Shown here: piece after piece, positions 30,849 to 42,347 of the stretch | Position numbering within the stretch: the stretch's first letter is position 1 | Layout: every line of letters starts with the position of its first letter | Source of the DNA: Sphaerulina vaccinii | Taxonomy: Eukaryota > Ascomycota > Dothideomycetes > Mycosphaerellales > Mycosphaerellaceae | Direction: 5' to 3' | Length of the DNA: 64,000 nt | NCBI GenBank assembly: GCA_022570795.1 | Contig: JAKUDP010000013.1 | Coordinates: forward strand, 558,001-622,000 | The notes under the pieces: model-generated | Told to the model about the DNA's origin: nothing | What the model saw: the letters and a program-made list of their open reading frames with translations, nothing else | The model's database searches: none | Made by a program: the position numbers and the translations under genes

Positions 30849-32799
30849 ATGGGAATCTTGAAAGGATTGGCATTGCTGTTGAGCTGCTCCATAGCTTCGG
30901 CTTTCGAGTTTGGATCCATTCAGTACACGAACCACTTCGGCATCCTTGGCACGAATGCAACTTTCGACTGTAAGTTGGCGTGGAAATTTGAACCTAACTG
31001 AGTATATCATCCCTAACTTCTGCTCAGATGTCGTGGTGGGCTCGGGACCAGGGGGCATGACAGTAGCCACACGTCTTGCCCATGCGAACTTCTCCGTAGC
31101 GCTCGTGGAAGCAGGCGGCTTCTACGAAAACGTGGTTGGGAATCGCACGGTAACCCCAGGATACTAGACTGAGAACCTTGGGAACGCGGGCAATAATTGG
31201 AACTTCATGACTAAGGCTCAACCTCAGCTCTACAATCAGTCTGTCAGATATGATCGAGGTCGAACTCTGGGTGGCACAAGTGCCTTGAATGCTATGCTAC
31301 ATCAGCGATGGACTCGAGGAATCCATACGAGATGGGCTCAAACAGTCAATCATAGCAGTTATGACTGGGATTCATTTCTGCCATACTACCAGAAGGCCAA
31401 TTATACGATGCCAAATGCTGCGATACGTGCCGCCAACGCGTCGGTACCAGCGCCTGGTCCTGGAGCCTACAGTGCAGGTGGAGGCCCTCTGCATGTCACT
31501 CACTAGAACTGGGCGACACCATTCGCATCATGGGGACAACTGGCTTTGAACGAGCTTGGTCTGCCAGTCATTCGCGACTTCGAAACTGGCGATTTGATAG
31601 GACATCAGTACTGTCCATTGACCATAAATTCGGACGACAAGACTCGTGCCAGCAGCGAGGCAACGTTCTTGAGGAAGCACTTGAGCAATGAGAAGTCTAA
31701 TCTGCAAGTCTATGCTCACACTTTGGCCAAGAAGATCGTGTTCGATGGCAACAAGACCGCAACCCGTGTTCAAGTTGAGAGCTATGGTCAACCATATAGC
31801 CTGATGGCAACGAAATAGGTTATCGTCTCTGCAGGTGCTTTCCAGAGTCCGCAACTGTTGATGGTTTCCGGTATTGGTCCCGCAGCTGAACTGGAGAAAC
31901 ATAACATCAGCGTCGTCTCCAATCTTGAAGGTGTAGGCAAGAACATGGAAGACCATATTTTGATTGGCGTATACTACCGTGTCGATGTCACAACCAGAAC
32001 CGACTTGCTGGAGAACGCTACAGTTGCACGTTACTTCGAAGAAATATACCGAAAGAATGCAACGGGGATCCTTGCCTCGCAGCATGCAGATTACCTAGGA
32101 TGGGAGAGACTACCAGCCAAATATCGAAATAACGTTACTGCCAACGTTCGAGACACTCTCGACAAGTATCCTACAGATTGGCCGGATTTCGAGTACGTCA
32201 TAGGAAGTACAAGAGGTGGCTTCATTCAGACAGCATTGATTGCTCCGCAGTCTAAAGGCAATATCACTTTGTCCTCCAACGATATGGCAGATCCTCCCAT
32301 CATTGATGTTGGTTGGCTGACGAATTCGATCGATGTGGAAATGGCGATTACAGCTGTGAAAAGAGGCCGCGACTTCTTCGGGACGCAGACTATCCAGCCT
32401 GTTCTGATCGGCGAAGAGATGACGCCGGGAAAGAATGTTACGACTGATGCTGAGTTGGAGGAATATGTGAGGAAGGGCGTGACGACTGTGTATCATGCGT
32501 CCTGTACTTGTGAGTCGTCCTTCATTGCGGCCTGATCGAACGCTTCGATGCTGACTTTGAGGACAGGTGCCATGGGTACGCGTGACAACGCTATGGCTGT
32601 TATTGATTCGCAGGCTCGCGTGTATGGTGTGCGAGGTCTGAGAGTTGTGGATGCATCCTCGTTCCCATTCTTGCCGCCGGGACATCCACAATCTGTCATC
32701 TGTAAGTACGGTTCTGAATTTGCGCTTGATCTCCGCTAACATGGGTCTCAAGATGCGCTTGGCGAGAAGATTGCCGATGACATTGTGCAAGGAAGATGA
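30849..32799 (+). pseudogene. GMC oxidoreductase with three in-frame TAG codons
   Basis: Four exons (30849-30969, 31028-32509, 32567-32701, 32753-32799) with introns of 51-58 bp rebuild a 594-codon frame, full length for secreted glucose-methanol-choline oxidoreductases. A signal peptide (GILKGLALLLSCSIASA) comes first. The FAD-binding GSGPGGMTVATRLA, the GMC signature RGRTLGGTSALNAM, IVSAGAFQSPQLLMVSGIGP and the C-terminal FLPPGHPQS with its catalytic His are all present. The frame is broken only by TAG at 31165-31167, 31504-31506 and 31816-31818; there is no frameshift. Such enzymes oxidise alcohols with FAD. If the stops are real, no full-length enzyme is made without readthrough. Confidence 0.85.
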
Positions 32800-33084
32800 T
32801 CGACAAGAAACACATTGTGAACGCACTGTTCATGAGCATCCATCTCTATATTCTTCCAAGCTACCATGCATGCACTCGCAGACCTGGCACATAAAGATTT
32901 GATCGACCTTCCAAAAGCAAGATGAAGCTTCGGGCGTTCTTCTCTGCGTGCGCTCAGCTATAACACTCATGAATCCGCAGACCTGGCGCAGAAAGTTTCT
33001 TCCGAATTGTCAGGGAAGACCGGTCGTTGACTGTTGACTCGAGCTGTTGCGCAGTCACTGCTCAATATGCAAGTGCCATTTGTA

Positions 33085-34854
33085 TTAGACAGGGTATCTG
33101 AACGAGCTGAGCTGAAAGTCAGTCATGTCAAGAAACTCCTCGTTCTCGATAGCAGTGTGTGTGATGCCACTCGCTTCATCTTTTTCGTCGTGCAGATCCC
33201 TCTGTCGGTTCCAGTACCAGTGAAGACTTCCCACTGTTGCGAGTAGAATGATGCAGAACACCAAGAAAGACAGCATTGTGTATTTGGCGATCTGAAAGGA
33301 TGGTCAGCAAAGTGATTTGTAAAGCTGGAGACGGAATGATCTTACAACATAGTTTGGTGCATCAGATTCTCGATATGTCTGAGGTCCAATGATGTTTCCG
33401 ATTGTGTAGCCGAGCTGATAGGATACGCCGAATGCGACTTTTTTGGTTGAGCCACCTACGCCCTCAGTCATGAAGTTGATGATGAACAGAACGGAGATGG
33501 GAACTAGATTTATTCTCGTCAGCAGATATCCACTCTTGATCGGAGCGATACTGACATTGCATCGTGAGGATGTAGCCTCCATAGCGAGACGCGATCTGCT
33601 CAGCAGGTATTGTGAACATCATGATGATGCCGATACAAGAGAGGATCAGAGGACAGATGCCAGCAACAGTCCGGTTTGTGTACTTGGCCACGACCAAAGC
33701 AAGTAGCGATCCCGCAACCGTTGCTGCTCCCGGCGCCATGCTTAGCAAAGTCGTCTGCTCTGGTGTGAAGCCGAATGCTGCTATGATAGCAGGTCCAAAT
33801 ACAGTAAGCCCCCCATTCGGCAAGCCAGTCGAAACGAGGAATAGAAAGATCAGATACAATCGAGGATCACAGAAAGCTTCGACTAGCTGCGATCTGTTGA
33901 ACTTCCACACTTCCGTGCCAGTTTTATTGCCGCGACATCGTTCCAGCGCAATGCGTTTCTCGTCATCATTCAGCCACCGAGCATCTGTGGGTGATGCGGC
34001 TAGGAAGAACCACATCCAAATACCCATGAAAATGGTGAGAGCACCTTCGAAGAGAAACAGAGCTTGCCAGCGATAGTGATGTGGTGCCTGGGTAGATACA
34101 GAACGCGACGAAGCCGCCGGCGACATTGCCCAAGCCAGAAGCACAGTACCAGATGGCTATGCGGCTTGTTTGCTCTTCTCTGGAGTACCAAGATCCGAGG
34201 ATGTAGATCACGAGTGGAGCGGCACCAACTTCGATAAAGCCCAGAAGGAAGCGAACTGTGAGAAGGCCACCGAAGTTGACGCACGGAGCGTGGAAGAGCA
34301 TTATCGAACCCCAGGTGAGTGTCATGAAGGTGAAGAACTTGGCGAGTGGTACGCGCTGCATCAAGAATGATGCTGGTAGTTCGCCTGCTAGGTAGCCGAA
34401 GCTGCTTTTGTCAGAGCGGCTCGTATATGAGAAGAATCAATGCTGACCTACTATACGATCGAGCCCAGCCAAGAGTACTCTGATGCATTCAGACCGACAT
34501 TCGTTTTGATGCCCATGATGTTGGCATACGAGAGGCTGTTCTTGTCCACCAGCATGAGCATGTATACCAGGAGCAACACAGGCATGATATGTAGGTCGAT
34601 CTTGCGTAATACAGCTTTGGCTTCTGCAGACTTAGGATCGAAGCCCACATCTCTGTTTGCGAGCAATGCAAGAGCCTTGTCATGCTTGATGTTATCACTT
34701 TTGAGCTCGATGTCGCGGATCTGACCTTCATCGATAGATGTTACTGCCTGAGGTGCGCAACAGCGTGAGCAAGCGCAAATGGTGAGCGAGAGTAATGCTG
34801 TTTTGGTACCTGTAGATCTCCAACATCTTTCACGTCTTTCGTTCGGGTTTCCAT
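33085..34854 (-). pseudogene. MFS transporter (anion:cation symporter type) with a +1 frameshift
   Basis: Five exons (34810-34854, 34452-34747, 33556-34404, 33346-33503, 33085-33291) with introns of 47-62 bp. The N-terminal half shows LHIMPVLLLVYMLMLVDKNS, LAGELPASFLMQ and ASGLGNVAGGF. The second half has RWQALFLFEGALTIFMGIWM, LSMAPGAATVAGSLLALVVA and GYTIGNIIGPQTY. This is the allantoate-permease/Dal5-like layout, typically organic-anion uptake. Intron phases all agree except that exon 3 holds exactly one base too many. The frame changes near 34090, in the middle of the protein. With that single extra base the C-terminal half is lost. It is convergent with the GMC gene and divergent from the dehydrogenase. 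Confidence 0.82.
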
Positions 34855-35471
34855 GGTCGAGGCTGAGATCTTACGATGCTGCTGAGTTGCAGATAGCACA
34901 GAATCGTGAGATGAGACAGTGGCCTGGCTTGTATCTGATTTGTATCTCCGCAGTCCACATAAGAAGTGCCTCATTAAGGTTGCTGCTTCGTGCTTGGCCG
35001 ATCAGTCTCCCGAGCACGCTATGTTCGACGGTCTCGCTCAAGGCCCCTCTCACATGTCGCCTATAATGGTAACCAATGCATTATCAGCGGCGTGTCACGA
35101 GCCAATATGAGGCTGCAGGAGTTGGCCATCATATCTCATTTGCTTCGGTGTGACTGAAATATGGCGCCAGGGTAGCTGTGAACGAGGAACGGATAGGCGT
35201 TGTGCTTTCTGGAGAAGTGGATCTGCATTATCGCACGCTGGCATTGCATAGATTGTGCGATTGTGCATTGGTCCGGCAAGGATACGCATGAAGTTGCAAT
35301 GAAGCTTCGCACAGCCAAGTGGTCCAGTCGGATGCTGCATGTTGACCAGTGCATCATCCGCAAATGGAAGTTACCCAATCAGAACCGACAACTTCTGTGC
35401 GCTGCGTCTCCCTATCATAACGTCCTTGAAGCAGACAGAATGTAGTTGATGATCGGACAATCGAATGCTCA
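34855..35471. promoter_or_regulatory. Divergent intergenic region between MFS transporter and FMN dehydrogenase
   Basis: 617 bp with start codons on either side pointing away, so likely the promoters of both genes and perhaps binding sites for the cluster's Zn2Cys6 factor. No CGG-type inverted repeat was clearly identified. Confidence 0.45.
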
Positions 35472-37062
35472 ATGTTGAAGATGCGTGACTTCAAAACGTT
35501 GTTGGGAAGAGATGATGTGGCTCGCCATGCTACTGCCTCAGATTGCTGGGTCGTCATCGGCGAGGAAGTCTTTGATGTGACAAAGTTCCTCGAAGAGCAT
35601 GCAGGTGGGAAGCGTGTGATCCTGAGAAGAGCTGGCTCGGATGCTACACATGCATATGATGCAGTACACTCAAGAGACTTGCTAGCGAAGTACAGTGCTC
35701 AAATGTATGTCGATACCTTCGCCTCGCGTGCTTCCGTTACTCACACTTCCACAGACGTACCATGGGTCATGTCGCTCTTGCGACATCAATACAGAGTAGT
35801 GCTGCGATGCCCAAAGAAAGCGACGCACAGCGGGCTTCACATCGTCGTCGTCTTCGGCGCGTCATCAACATCGATGACTACGAGGCGGCTGCGGCAGAGA
35901 TACTGCCTGCCAAGTACTTTGCATGTAAGAATCTGACTTGACAATCCTGTGTCGATAGTGATCATTGATGGAGCCCACTACAGTTTTCAAGTCTGGTGCA
36001 GATTCCGAGATCGCGACCAAGTGGAACAAGAAGTCATGGGCAGCTATACGCCTGCGCCCGCGAGTGCTGGTACCGAACAGTGAAATTGACATTTCAACTT
36101 CTATTCTCGGCAACAAGTTCTCGGCTCCCTTCTTCATTGCACCAGCTGGAGGTGGCAAGTTTTCGCATCCTCAGGGAGAAATACTTTGGACACAAGCCGC
36201 AGGCAAGCATGACATCCTCCAATGGGCATGCAGCAATGCCGGGTGTACACTGCACGAGATGAGTAATGTACGCAAGCCCGGGCAGGTGCTGTACTGGCAA
36301 ATCTACGCATTCACAGACCTGGATGCAACCACAAAGCAGATTCAGCAGGCTGTAGCAGCTGGGTATCAGGGCTTTGCATTGACGGTGGACGCAAACCACG
36401 CAGGAAAGCGAGAGCGCGATATACGATACAACATTTCTGAGGCTGAATCTGACAATGCGGACGATGCTGACGCTGCACCAGGAGGCATCTCAGTGTCTCG
36501 CCCGTAAGCTCGCCTGTGACGTTGACCAGTATCGCAGGAAGCTGATCATTCTCACAGGCCCGTTTATAACCGCGTCGACTTCCCAAGCGCAGTCGAGTGG
36601 CTGAGATCCATTACCGACCTTCCAATTGCTATCAAGGGTGTTCAGAGTTGGGAAGATGCTCAGCTTTGTATGCACTACGGCGTTCATCCATGGCTCTCGA
36701 ACCATGGTGGGCGACAGCTCGATGCTGCTCCTTCTGCGGCAGAGACGCTGCTGGAGATTAGGAAGCATTGCCCAGGTGTCCTGGAAATGTGCGAAGTCAT
36801 TGTTGATGGAGGCATTACTCGTGGTGCCGATGTTGTGAAAGCTATATCACTCGGAGCTAAAGGTGTGGCCATTGGTCGTGGATTCTTGTTCTCTCTAGCT
36901 TTCGCGAGTGAAGGGCCCGACAAAGCAATCCTAATGCTGAAGCAAGAAGTCAAGGCGTCGTTGGGCTTGCTTGGAGTCTCATCATTGGCTGAGCTACGCC
37001 CATTTCATGTGGAAGCTCGAGGGCTGGATACGGCTGGCGCTGTAATTCGCGCGCTACTCTGA
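35472..37062 (+). CDS. Cytochrome b5-FMN alpha-hydroxy-acid dehydrogenase (flavocytochrome b2 type)
   Basis: Four exons (35472-35704, 35755-35924, 35984-36503, 36558-37062), 475 residues, all intron phases consistent. Residues about 5-80 are a cytochrome b5 haem domain: ASDCWVVIGEEVFDVTKF, haem-ligand His in FLEEHAGGKR, second His in YDAVHS. After a linker (RRVINIDDYEAAAAEILPAK) comes the FMN TIM barrel: FRPRVL-type start, SAPFFIAPAGGGKFSHPQGE, LPIAIKGVQSWEDAQL, the catalytic SNHGGRQLD, and VDGGITRGADVVKAISLGA. The family oxidises L-lactate, L-mandelate or other 2-hydroxy acids and passes electrons to haem. Its neighbours suggest a 2-hydroxy acid in a catabolic cluster. No break was found, unlike its neighbours. 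Confidence 0.9.
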
Positions 37063-37203
37063 TACACTGCTACGTGGTTTGGAAGCGCGAATCAGTCTCA
37101 GCAGGTCTGTCTGTGAGATTGTTCCCGTAGCGAGCTCAAGCTCAGAGAGACAGGTCGGCAAAGTCAGCACGCTGATAGAAATACTTCGCGGTCTCGACTT
37201 TCA

Positions 37204-39336
37204 TCATGCAAAGCCAGCGCTGAAGTTATCGCCGCAGGGCTCGAGGATTTCGATGCCTAAGTTTGCCCAATCATGGTCCATATCTTGCATTCCATCAGCA
37301 TGAAGCTCATCGTGGTGTATCATGCCGTTTAGGTAGTCTATGGTTGTAGTGGAAGTCACGCCAGGATCTCGAGTCGCGTCTTCCTGTTGTTCCGCGCTAG
37401 TAATCAGGATCTGCTCAACGAAAGGCTCTGCTGCGTGTGAAAGTCTCTGGGCAGAGATGCGTTGGTATATGCAAATAGTGTCTGCTAAAGCATTGAGTGT
37501 CTCTGCGTAGCGCCGCGATTGCGGTTCAGATTCAGCATCGGTGTCCAGTATGAGCAGTATCCCTCGAAAAGCACCGTCGACTTCGGGGCGGGCGCCATCG
37601 GCAAGCATGCAATAGCCAGGAACAAGACCAGAACCAAACGCCCAGGCTTTGAACAGACTAAGCAGGCTCGATGGAGGACTTCGTTCATGTGCTCTCATAT
37701 CTGCCAATACACGGCATAGTTGACCCATATATGTCGCTGATGCTATGCAAGCTTGTGCCAGTGTCGCATCTGCGGGATCCTTTGGAGCTTTCGTCGGTAG
37801 ACTTGTTCGTGGGCGCGTCTTGGTGGAGAGATGCCGAACTAGGAAAGGCCGTGTGACAAGCACGACCGTGAAGTAGTAAACGCTTGAGACGTGCCCATTG
37901 CCAAAGACTAGCCTGGCATCGTCAACAGATGAGGCGGGTGCGTTCCTGGAGGCAAATCTTCGCAGATGTGGTGGAAGGCTTTGCGACCAAGCACGTAGAC
38001 GCGCGAGCAGATCTTGTGCAGTTTTGACATCAATGACCTTGGACCCATTGAGCGCAATACACACATCATCCAACAAAGCAGCTGCAAGCAATATAGCGTT
38101 GAATTGCGGCTGTGCAGGATTGAGTGGCAATGCTTTGATATCGTGGCGCGTAGCACGGGGAGCCGTACATCGCCGGCCGAGAAGTGAGCTTGAAAGAACA
38201 TCCAGAATACACAGGCTATGCAAACCCGCAGTCTCAATGCGTGATCACCTCCTTGTCGGACGACCTTTGGACTCATCGGCTGATGCAGACCCAGGATGAC
38301 TGCGACCTTCGAGGCAATACCCAGGTCAATGGCAGCGGGTATCTGCCGATATGATCCTAGGGAGTAGTATGCCAGTAGGACGAACAATCGTACAAGACCC
38401 AAGCTGGGATTCGCAAGCATCTTTTCAAAGGCAACAGTACGGGCGCGAGTGAAATAGGTGGCCGCCCACACGCTGTAGGCATTACCACAAGATCCATGGC
38501 CAGAGAGCTTCGCCTGCGCTTGTGCTCCGATTGCTAAGGCTGTGTCGAAGGCCGCAAGGTCCTCGCGTCGACTGCCAGAGTTGGGGTTTAGCAAGTCATC
38601 ACGGAGCAAGGACTGTGCCTCTTCGTGGGAGAAAAGATGTAAGATACCACTGGACTGGATGGTATAGGACGCATAGATCTTTTGCTTCTGCTCGATGGAC
38701 AGCGGTAGACTGCTTCCACGAGGCGTGTCGTCCAGTTCCGGATCAAGTGGACTCGCCAATGGCCGATCACTGAAGGGCGTCGAGCCGACGAGCTGTCTCA
38801 AGCTATGCTCAAGGAAGTCCAAGAACGAGTGCGACGCGTTCTCTCCGATGTATACTGCATTTTTGTCGCGTTAGAAGGTGTTTGTAGACATGGAGAGACG
38901 CGTGCAGTTGAGAGGCAAACTCTACCCTCTGGCTGAGTCAAATCTGAGTAAGCAGCCAAGTGCTTTCGTGTTCTTCCACACTCGCTCAACATCTTTCGTC
39001 TACAATGATATGATATCGAACGAGTGACTTACAAGTCTCGCCATTCGGACCAGTCAACAGGTGCTCCTGAGGTGAATCCGGGTCGTCGGAGGACCGGGAC
39101 TCAACCTGAGCTTGATGTGGGAATTCTTGCCGTACGCGTTCTCTCGCTGGCCGGCGAGATGAGGCGGATGGTGAAGACGTTCCACCATACGAACAGAGCG
39201 CCGCTCGTGGAGGTCTAGCCTTTGTGCAAGCCGTACATGGAAGCTGAGAGTCGCAGCGAGTCTTCGATGCTTTGCATGGATCACAAGCACGATAGGCTCG
39301 GATGCGGTTTTCGGCAGCGACACGAGGACGAGGCAT
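37204..39336 (-). pseudogene. Zn2Cys6 fungal transcription factor with a 1-bp deletion
   Basis: Exon 1 (39033-39336) encodes the binuclear cluster ACDPCKASKTRC...PCTAC...LC at residues about 17-48. A 178-bp intron follows, then the fungal_trans middle homology region. Rejoining at LYIGENASHSFLDFLEH is exact. The regulatory domain runs ALAIGAQAQAKLSGHGSC, LVRLFVLLAYYSLGSYRQIP, then LRLRV, where the frame breaks at 38220/38221. Adding one base would restore the family-typical W-H-S-L-C-I-L-D-V-L block that continues in the next frame (37204-38220). Total coding length is one base short of a multiple of three, so a single deletion explains it. It probably regulated this cluster. It is divergent from the esterase and tail-to-tail with the dehydrogenase. 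Confidence 0.82.
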
Positions 39337-39581
39337 GGTTCTTTGAATATCAGCGCTCGGATCCAGCACAAGAAGCTCGTCAAGAAACAGCACTGGGAAA
39401 GTGACCTTTGTTGGATGGTCACTCATGATATGGATGCCACGATAGGCACTGCTCACAGTTCCGGCCCGCGGCTAGTGCACTGGCTGCACATGTGAGCAGG
39501 GGTATGTGGTACACCCCTGACTTTCGTTGTATTGCGTAGCTACTTTCCTGCTCACCACTCAGCCACTCAGAGAAGATTGAG
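39337..39581. promoter_or_regulatory. Shared divergent promoter of the Zn2Cys6 factor and the esterase
   Basis: 245 bp between opposing start codons. Suitable for co-regulation of regulator and enzyme; no specific operator was recognised. Confidence 0.45.
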
Positions 39582-40908
39582 ATGGAGGACATCTTCGCCA
39601 AGATCCAACAAGAGACCTCCAAATTCAACCTGGGCGATGAAGAGGTCAGTGACTTCAAATTTTGAGCAGTGCGGGTGCAGGCATTTGACATCATCTCACC
39701 AAAGGAATGGAGACAACTCTATGAGCCGTTACCAAGCGCAGTCCCGGAGGCCACGGTGACCAGAGACATTCGTTATGGTCCAGCGCAACGCAATCTCCTC
39801 GACCTCTATATGCCGACCGGACATATACAAGATTAATCTACCAGACCTGTGCTGCTTTTCATGCATGGAGGTGGCTTCTTCTCCGGAGACAAAGCATGGA
39901 GTCTCAAGGTTTGGGAAGTAATGCCCGTTGTTTGAAGATAGTGCTCACGAGTCTGCAGTACTGGGGCAACATCGGACACTACTTTGCCAGTCATGGCATC
40001 GTCGTAGCAATCGTCAATCACCAGCTGGTGTATCTGGAAGAGCAGCAGAAGACGAATCCAAGATATACAGTCACCGAGGAAACTTCTGCTCGGTATCCTG
40101 CTGGTGCCGACGATGTACAGCTTGCTCGTGACTGGATCTATCGAAATATCGGCCTGGCTGAGTACGGTCATGGCGATCATAACAAAGTAGTACTGTTCGG
40201 TCATTCTTCTGGTGGCGCGCATATCGCCATGAACCTGTAATCGGCAGGAGATCCAGCACGTTGTTCAGGTACAAGTGTTATGGATCCGCCGGTAGCAGGT
40301 GTCATCTATCTGTCTGTGCCTTTCTACTTCGATGGAAGAAGGCCAATCCGCAGAAAGATCCTGGCAAAATACTATGGCTCGGTCGAAGAGGATGTGTGGG
40401 GTGTAAGTAATCCGTCGCCATTGAGCAAGTTTGACAGGACTGACCATGCAACCAGCCCAAGACACCCCTTCCACTACTCAAGAACCTGCCCAGCGACTCT
40501 CCTCGATGCGATGCGATGAGCGTACCACACTATGTTGGAACTGTGAAGTGGGAAGTGTAAGCTATTCTACTCGACCTCCCACGATATGAGATGCTGATAC
40601 TGCAACACAGCAAAGAGGCTTCCGATGCTGCACTCGCATTCTTCGCAGCTTATCGCGAGAGAAGTCGTCCTGCGGGTACACATGCAATGTTTCACGTCGT
40701 CGACAATCATAATCATCTCTCGTAAGTTGTCCTTTCATGCCACTTGCTCGAATTAGCTGCACAGTGCTTATGCTATATTCTACGCAGAAACGTTCTATCT
40801 ATAGGTACTAGCGATACCTCACAAGCTCTGCCACTGCTTCGATTCATACAAGCATGCACCAAGACAAGTCTGGAGACTTCGGCCAGAAGTTCAGAGTCAA
40901 AGCTGTGA
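39582..40908 (+). pseudogene. HSL-type alpha/beta-hydrolase (esterase) with two in-frame TAA codons
   Basis: Six exons (39582-39644, 39705-39908, 39959-40402, 40456-40557, 40612-40721, 40788-40908), introns 50-66 bp, exact total 348 codons. Family marks are the oxyanion-hole VLLFMHGGGFFSGD, nucleophile GHSSGGAH, a plausible acid region near the penultimate exon, and the catalytic His in DNHNHLS. Two in-frame stops, TAA at 39834-39836 (upstream of HGGG) and at 40238-40240 (just after GHSSGGAHIAMNL), interrupt it without shifting the frame. It would hydrolyse small esters or lactones. The first intron could alternatively use an acceptor 24 bp upstream (39680). That intron would be only 36 bp, so the 60-bp form is preferred; the frame is the same. 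Confidence 0.82.
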
Positions 40909-41459
40909 AGAAGACATGAGAGACTGCCGGACTCTTCGTGGCATGCTTCCGTCGATATCCGAAATAGGTGCTTCGTGCTTTGTAACTCAACGACAGTATC
41001 AGAATATATCCTGTCAACGCTAATGTCACTATGTGCCTCACTAAGCGCGAGGTATGCGCCGGTTGTAGCGAGGAAGGCTCGTCAGGGTGCTTCCGGAAGC
41101 TACAGACATCCACGCACGCGTGGGGACACAGAGCGACAAGAGATTCCCGTAAGACCAACCGGAAGCTTGCACTGCACTAGCTTGATAGCTGGCTTCCTGA
41201 GCTGGCAGAAGTGGTGCAGCTGCAGAGCCCGGGTAGCGTTTCGACGACAGGTGAGATGCTTGTTTTCGGGCGGGTACTTGCCTATCATGCACGATGGCGA
41301 CTTAAGCTTACAGTGCTCTGATCACAAAGTCAGCTTCCTGCTCTCGATTGCTTGCAGCATTTAGCGTGTCGTTGTCCGTTCATGCTAAGTCAGTGCTGTC
41401 ATCATACCAAACGATCGTTCTCAACCTACCGATTCCAACAATCAAGACCATCTCGGAAG

Positions 41460-41739
41460 ATGACTTCGACTCTGAACGTACCGAACATCTCGCTCAAAGG
41501 TATGCTGCTATAACATGACAACTTGATCTGCTCTAAAGTGTTGACCAGACTTCGAATCGCGCAAAGAAGAGGTCATCCAAGAACTGCTCGGTGCCTCTGA
41601 GACCCTCGGCTTCTTCAGTCTTGTCGATCATGGCATATCTGTCGATGAGATCAATGCTCAATTCGCCATATCCAAGACCTACTTTGACCTACCTCATGAA
41701 GTCAAGGGCCAGAACCCTCACTCGAGAAGTAGTGAGTGA
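41460..41739 (+). pseudogene. 2-oxoglutarate/Fe(II) oxygenase N-terminal fragment
   Basis: Exon 1 (41460-41499) and exon 2 from 41549 splice across a 49-bp intron. They give about 75 residues matching the non-haem dioxygenase N-terminal domain: KDFESRKEEVIQELLGASET, LGFFSLVDHGIS, KTYFDLPHEVKGQNPHSR. A TGA follows at 41737-41739. A GTGAGT donor at 41732 and later acceptors could extend it, but no frame downstream to 42.0 kb shows the HxD...H iron-binding core, so the catalytic half seems lost. It may be a relic of another enzyme of the cluster. The region from 40909 to 41459 holds no gene I can support. Confidence 0.6.
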
Positions 41740-42347
41740 GCACCTGCTCTTGTACTTCACCAGAACTGATCTGTGTACAGCCCTGCAATCAGTTGCGGCG
41801 AATACTTCCTCAGCAAGACTAGGCTACACTTCGGGTAAGTGCCCATATCTCTTCTTCTCATAGTCGAAACAGAGGCTAAACATCAGCAGAATCAAGCACG
41901 AGTTGGAGCAGAAGAAGGATACTGTGATATCAACTCTGACCCGCTCGGACGTGGTGGCAGCATAGGCCACTTTGCATATACCAGTCTTTATGCGAGATAC
42001 AGTGTCTAGTGTCCTACTGTTTCTTCGACTGACACATCGGCATCACCGAGCATCAGCTTCTTATATATGATAAGGTGTTGTCAGTCCAGGCACCACGGTC
42101 AACCACGGTCTGGGCCATGGCTGCCTCCCCGCCATGGGCACTGACTAGGCTCGAACAGGATAACGATCGGAGGACGCGACTCGGTCACAAGCATGCCAAG
42201 TGGAGCAGCTGTCAGCTTGAGAGCTCAATGCATTGACTTTGAAAACCGTGACGGAGGACGTTTGTAGAGGCGAAATTACCCCAATGTTCTGACTGTCATC
42301 AAATTTGTTCATGTGGAGCAGTCAGACGTCCGCAGAACTGGGTCACG

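Noticed and set aside
39645..39680. 36-bp first intron in the esterase
   Set aside because: Unusually short for this genome; a 60-bp intron with a better branch site gives the same frame.
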